Source of the DNA: Chara braunii
Lineage: Eukaryota > Streptophyta > Charophyceae > Charales > Characeae
Reading direction: 5' to 3'
Length of the DNA: 44,511 bases
NCBI GenBank assembly: GCA_003427395.1
Contig: BFEA01000174.1
Coordinates: 87,513-132,023 of the forward strand
Below the pieces are notes generated by a model. That model did not search any database. It saw nothing but the letters and a program-made list of their open reading frames with translations, and was not told the DNA's origin. Shown piece after piece: positions 41,701 to 44,511 of this stretch. The position numbers were made by a program, and so were the translations under genes. The first letter of the stretch is position 1; every line of letters begins with the position of its first letter.

Positions 41701-44359
41701 CCGGGTATAAAGGGGCAAATCATTGAAAGACTACGAACTATTGTTTGATAAGGTCGACTTGGGCTGGTGAGAGTACTTGCCTTTGTGGGTGACATTGCAT
41801 GTGGCTGAGTGAAGTTACTACTTAGTCTGAGTTTCAGTTTGACAGGTAGTTGCTTTCGAGGCTCGCCACGTGCTAGAGCGATAGTAGTTCAATTTCTGCA
41901 TTTTCCTGAGCTAACTTTATTTTACTTAGGTCAAATTTCCGCATTTTCTGGGATTTTTTGTTATACTTGGCTTGTATAAATTTTGGTAAGCTACTTTCTC
42001 TACGGGAAGCGCTGCCGAAATTTCTGCAAATCCTATAAGTTAGTCAAATTTTAACTTTTCAAAAGTTCACCTTGTCTAAAGTTTATATATAACTTAGTAA
42101 AAATATGGAAAGTCTCCTTTTCTAAAGGGAGTGCTGCCGAAATTTTTGCTAATTCAGGGAGTTAAACGAAATTTAACTTTGGAAAGTTGAAGGCTATTTC
42201 TGTTTTCATATTCGGGCTGATATAAATTCTAGAAAGGCATTTTTCCTACGGGAAGCGCTGCCGAAATTTTCTTAGTTTAAAGGAGTTAGATTATATTTTG
42301 ACAGGTGGCGACTCTGGCATTCCACCCTGGATAGGGGAGATTCTGTCGTTAGTCTACCTTTGCATAAACACTTGCGTAGAGGTAGACTCAGGCCTAGTTA
42401 ACTAGGAAGATCGTGATAGGGAGATTACTCTCCATGGACTTATAGGTTTAGCTTGGGGATTGACCTGTCTTGTGTTACAGGTCGTCGTGATCGATTTGGT
42501 TCAGGACTTGGACTAGATTCAGCTTGATCCCTTGAGGATCACCTTCTGTTATCACTGATAACAGGTTGGTTGTCGATTCGTCGGTTTACGACTCAACTCC
42601 AATTCACCCTCAATACTCAAACTAAAAGGTTTTAGCCCTGGTGATTTTATTGTTTTATTAAGGTTTAACCCGGACTTTTATTGAATGCCCATTTAACAAA
42701 GGTACTGAGTATTTAATTATGGTTGGTTGGACAGAGGCTAGGGCTTGCATGGCTAAAGCGAGGGGTATGAGTATAGAGATTGGTCGGAGTTGACTCTGTG
42801 TAGTGCGTTGACTCTTCCTTGACTCTTTCATGTGATTGCAGGTATGTTCTGTGGTTCGGATTTTCGATTGGACCGCCTGCGATCACACATATATATATAT
42901 ATGGTCGTGAAGAGTCCCACTGTGATTGTGACAAGTGATCGTCACATACTTATCCCCCTATATATATGTGTATTTATGTTGGGTGTTCGCATGGCCTGAG
43001 TGGGCCACGCTTAAAGGTAAAAATTGGGGTTGGGATCGAGGAAAGAAAGAAAACCCCCTCTACATTGTTGTATGCTTCTTAGGGATTTCTTAGTCGGACG
43101 TTAGTCCTGGGCCTGGATTCGAGGTCCTTGTCCAGGACATCCCAGGCCCTAGACTCTGCAGGGAAGGAATCTTCCCCTGCGCAGAGCCTATCTGCCCTGC
43201 CCGTCGAGACACCCAACCCTGAGGCAAGAAATGTCACGAGGGATGAACGGCATATCCTTCAGCCGTTCAATATTGTGAAGGACAACCCCTCACGATATAT
43301 TCCTTCAGCCATTCAATACCGTGAGGCCAAAACTGCGATTGCCTCATATGACTAGCATCGCCGTAAGTCTTGCGCGCGACGTTCGCCTAGTTGGACGTTG
43401 TAGTCCGTGGCAACCGTCATAGTCAAACCCCTTGACTCACTTCCAGGCCTCAGGGGAAGGAGCTGGTCTCCAGGGCCATAAGAGACGATTGCCACCACAG
43501 GTACGAACCTGTATACCACCCACTCTCCGCAGGGTGCAGAAGAGGGCGTGGTTCTCAACCGCACTTGGCGGTTGTCCAGCGTCGAGAGATTAACCCTCAA
43601 GGCGCGTGTCAGCCGACACTTGAGTGTCGAATGCGACCCTCGAGACTAACGAGGACCGCATGAGTATGGGTACTACATAGTACGCCACCATTGCGACTGC
43701 TTGCGAATGATTGCATTGCTAGTCGATATGAGTAGGCCTTGTGTCCGCGCGGTTTTATACTAAGTCTCGCGCGCAACGCCTATCTGATTTTCGCATAGGA
43801 AAGTTATGGGATGGCTACTGAAGGGACTAGGAGTGTTGTCGCGTTGCTTGTTCATTATCGTTTGTACATGTGTGAGTGCGTGTGTGTGTTTTATTTTTGT
43901 GTCTGCTAGAGTGGCGTGCGCGTGGTGAGTGGGATACAACCTAGTCGACCGACATCGGATCGCGCTTGGGACTTCAGCCCCCCAAGATGTCGGTTCGCGA
44001 GCGGGTCCGATAGAGGCGTAATACCGCGCGTACCCCCTATGCTACAGCGAACGAGAAACGCCCTCGGCTGGTCAATCTTTGCGATTGCAGCTCATCAGCT
44101 TTCGTACTGTGGACTGGTCGCTCGGCGGGGATACGCCCACCGAAGAAAGGTGACAGCTCCCGTAAGGTGGAGGTAAGTCGTGCCTCGCGGAGGCCCTATC
44201 CTATCATAGGGGCTCGCGAGAGGTATGGCTGGCGCACTCAGCCGCAGCGGCTTGCGGAAGCTCCATGTATATTCACGACGAAGGAACAAACCAACTCCTG
44301 CGTGACGCGGTCGGGAGGGTCCCGCGCTGCCCTGTGTGGTGCCGGACCAATGCGCTCGA
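38728..44359 (+). repeat. Large noncoding repeat, copy B
   Basis: Direct-orientation copy of 5133-11124. It begins at CCGATTTCCGACAG and ends at TGCGCTCGA. It keeps the TTACCTG cluster, hairpin array, ~120-bp repeat and small inverted repeats of copy A. It lacks ~180 bp near the equivalent of 9870-10050, has no N gap, and has one hairpin unit fewer through an internal deletion near 41180-41215. It is not preceded by a primer binding site, so it may be 5' truncated. Confidence 0.9.
40855..41682 (+). repeat. Hairpin array with constant core and variable stems (copy B)
   Basis: Units with paired arms include 40930-40938/40954-40962 (9 bp, one G.T), 41026-41036/41052-41062 (11 bp), 41103-41109/41130-41136 (7 bp), 41261-41269/41290-41298 (9 bp), 41372-41380/41402-41410 (9 bp), and 41651-41656/41677-41682 (with T.G). 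One unit at 41181-41213 has non-matching arms CTGAGC and GCCTTGG, explained by fusion of two copy A units. Confidence 0.85.
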
Positions 44360-44464
44360 CACCACCTTCCCTCCCTCTCCCGATCCCGCTATCTACCCCT
44401 CTTGATCCCGACCACGACTCTCTCCTCGCAGTTGGCTTCCCGAGTGGCTTCCCCGATCCCGTTC

Positions 44465-44467
<3 letters not shown>
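44360..44467 (+). other. Sequence to the right of copy B
   Basis: About 108 bp of C/T-rich DNA with recurring GATCCCG. It is not similar to the sequence right of copy A, so it marks the repeat border. Confidence 0.5.

Positions 44468-44511
<44 letters not shown>
44468..44511 (+). repeat. (GA)n microsatellite at the window end
   Basis: A perfect GA dinucleotide run of about 22 units, cut by the end of the window. Confidence 0.98.

Overview
The window is repeat-dominated DNA from a eukaryotic nuclear genome, with no ordinary host protein-coding gene that I can support. A land-plant-type initiator-tRNA-Met primer binding site (5089-5100), a plant-type U6 snRNA sequence (38010-38104) and the style of the Ty3-type Gag/Pol proteins point to a streptophyte. 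My best guess is a charophyte alga such as Chara; this rests on recollection of protein style and is not proven here. Single-base Ns and an 80-N gap show it is a draft assembly.

Layout. (1) 1-2520: a decayed chromovirus (Ty3-type) with gag, then integrase plus chromodomain; protease, reverse transcriptase and RNase H are missing. (2) 2521-5100: noncoding, probably LTR sequence, ending in a primer binding site. (3) 5133-11124: a ~6 kb noncoding repeat (copy A), found again at 38728-44359 (copy B). (4) 11125-34836 and beyond: one large Ty3-type retroelement ('element E') in pieces. Its gag begins at 11528 and is broken at 12187 by a 7.75 kb insertion (I1, 12188-19939). Gag, protease, RT, RNase H and integrase resume from 19944, and integrase is broken at 25562 by a 5.33 kb insertion (I2, 25563-30896). 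The integrase C-terminus follows (30897-31185), then a second gag-like ORF with its own zinc knuckle (31381-33984), then a polypurine tract and LTR start near 34836. Removing I1 or I2 with one 4-bp target duplication restores the reading frame at each junction, which is the main support for this reconstruction. (5) 34836-38727: LTR-like and noncoding DNA, a tRNA-like SINE head and a U6 sequence. (6) 38728-44511: copy B, then a GA microsatellite.

I1 and I2 look like one family of noncoding elements. Both have TGTCG...CGACA ends, a 4-bp target duplication, a hairpin just inside the left end, and the 12-mer TGTCACGCAGGA about 55 bp in. I1 carries ~5 kb of tandem satellites (80, ~26, 133 and 147 bp). 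I2 carries a stretch tiled with near-perfect short hairpins.

The most unusual signal is a recurring design of hairpins with a constant core and variable stems. The same loop or core sequence recurs many times, flanked by arms that differ from copy to copy but stay complementary within each copy. At least four unrelated cores do this: CCCATAAGTTTGGGTG in the A/B repeat, CCTTCRCTTAGGG in the 133/147-bp satellites, an 18-nt core shared by copy A and I2, and a CACAAC loop near 36.4 kb. This is either structural selection or an unknown way of making inverted arms around a fixed core, and it is the best candidate here for an undescribed system.
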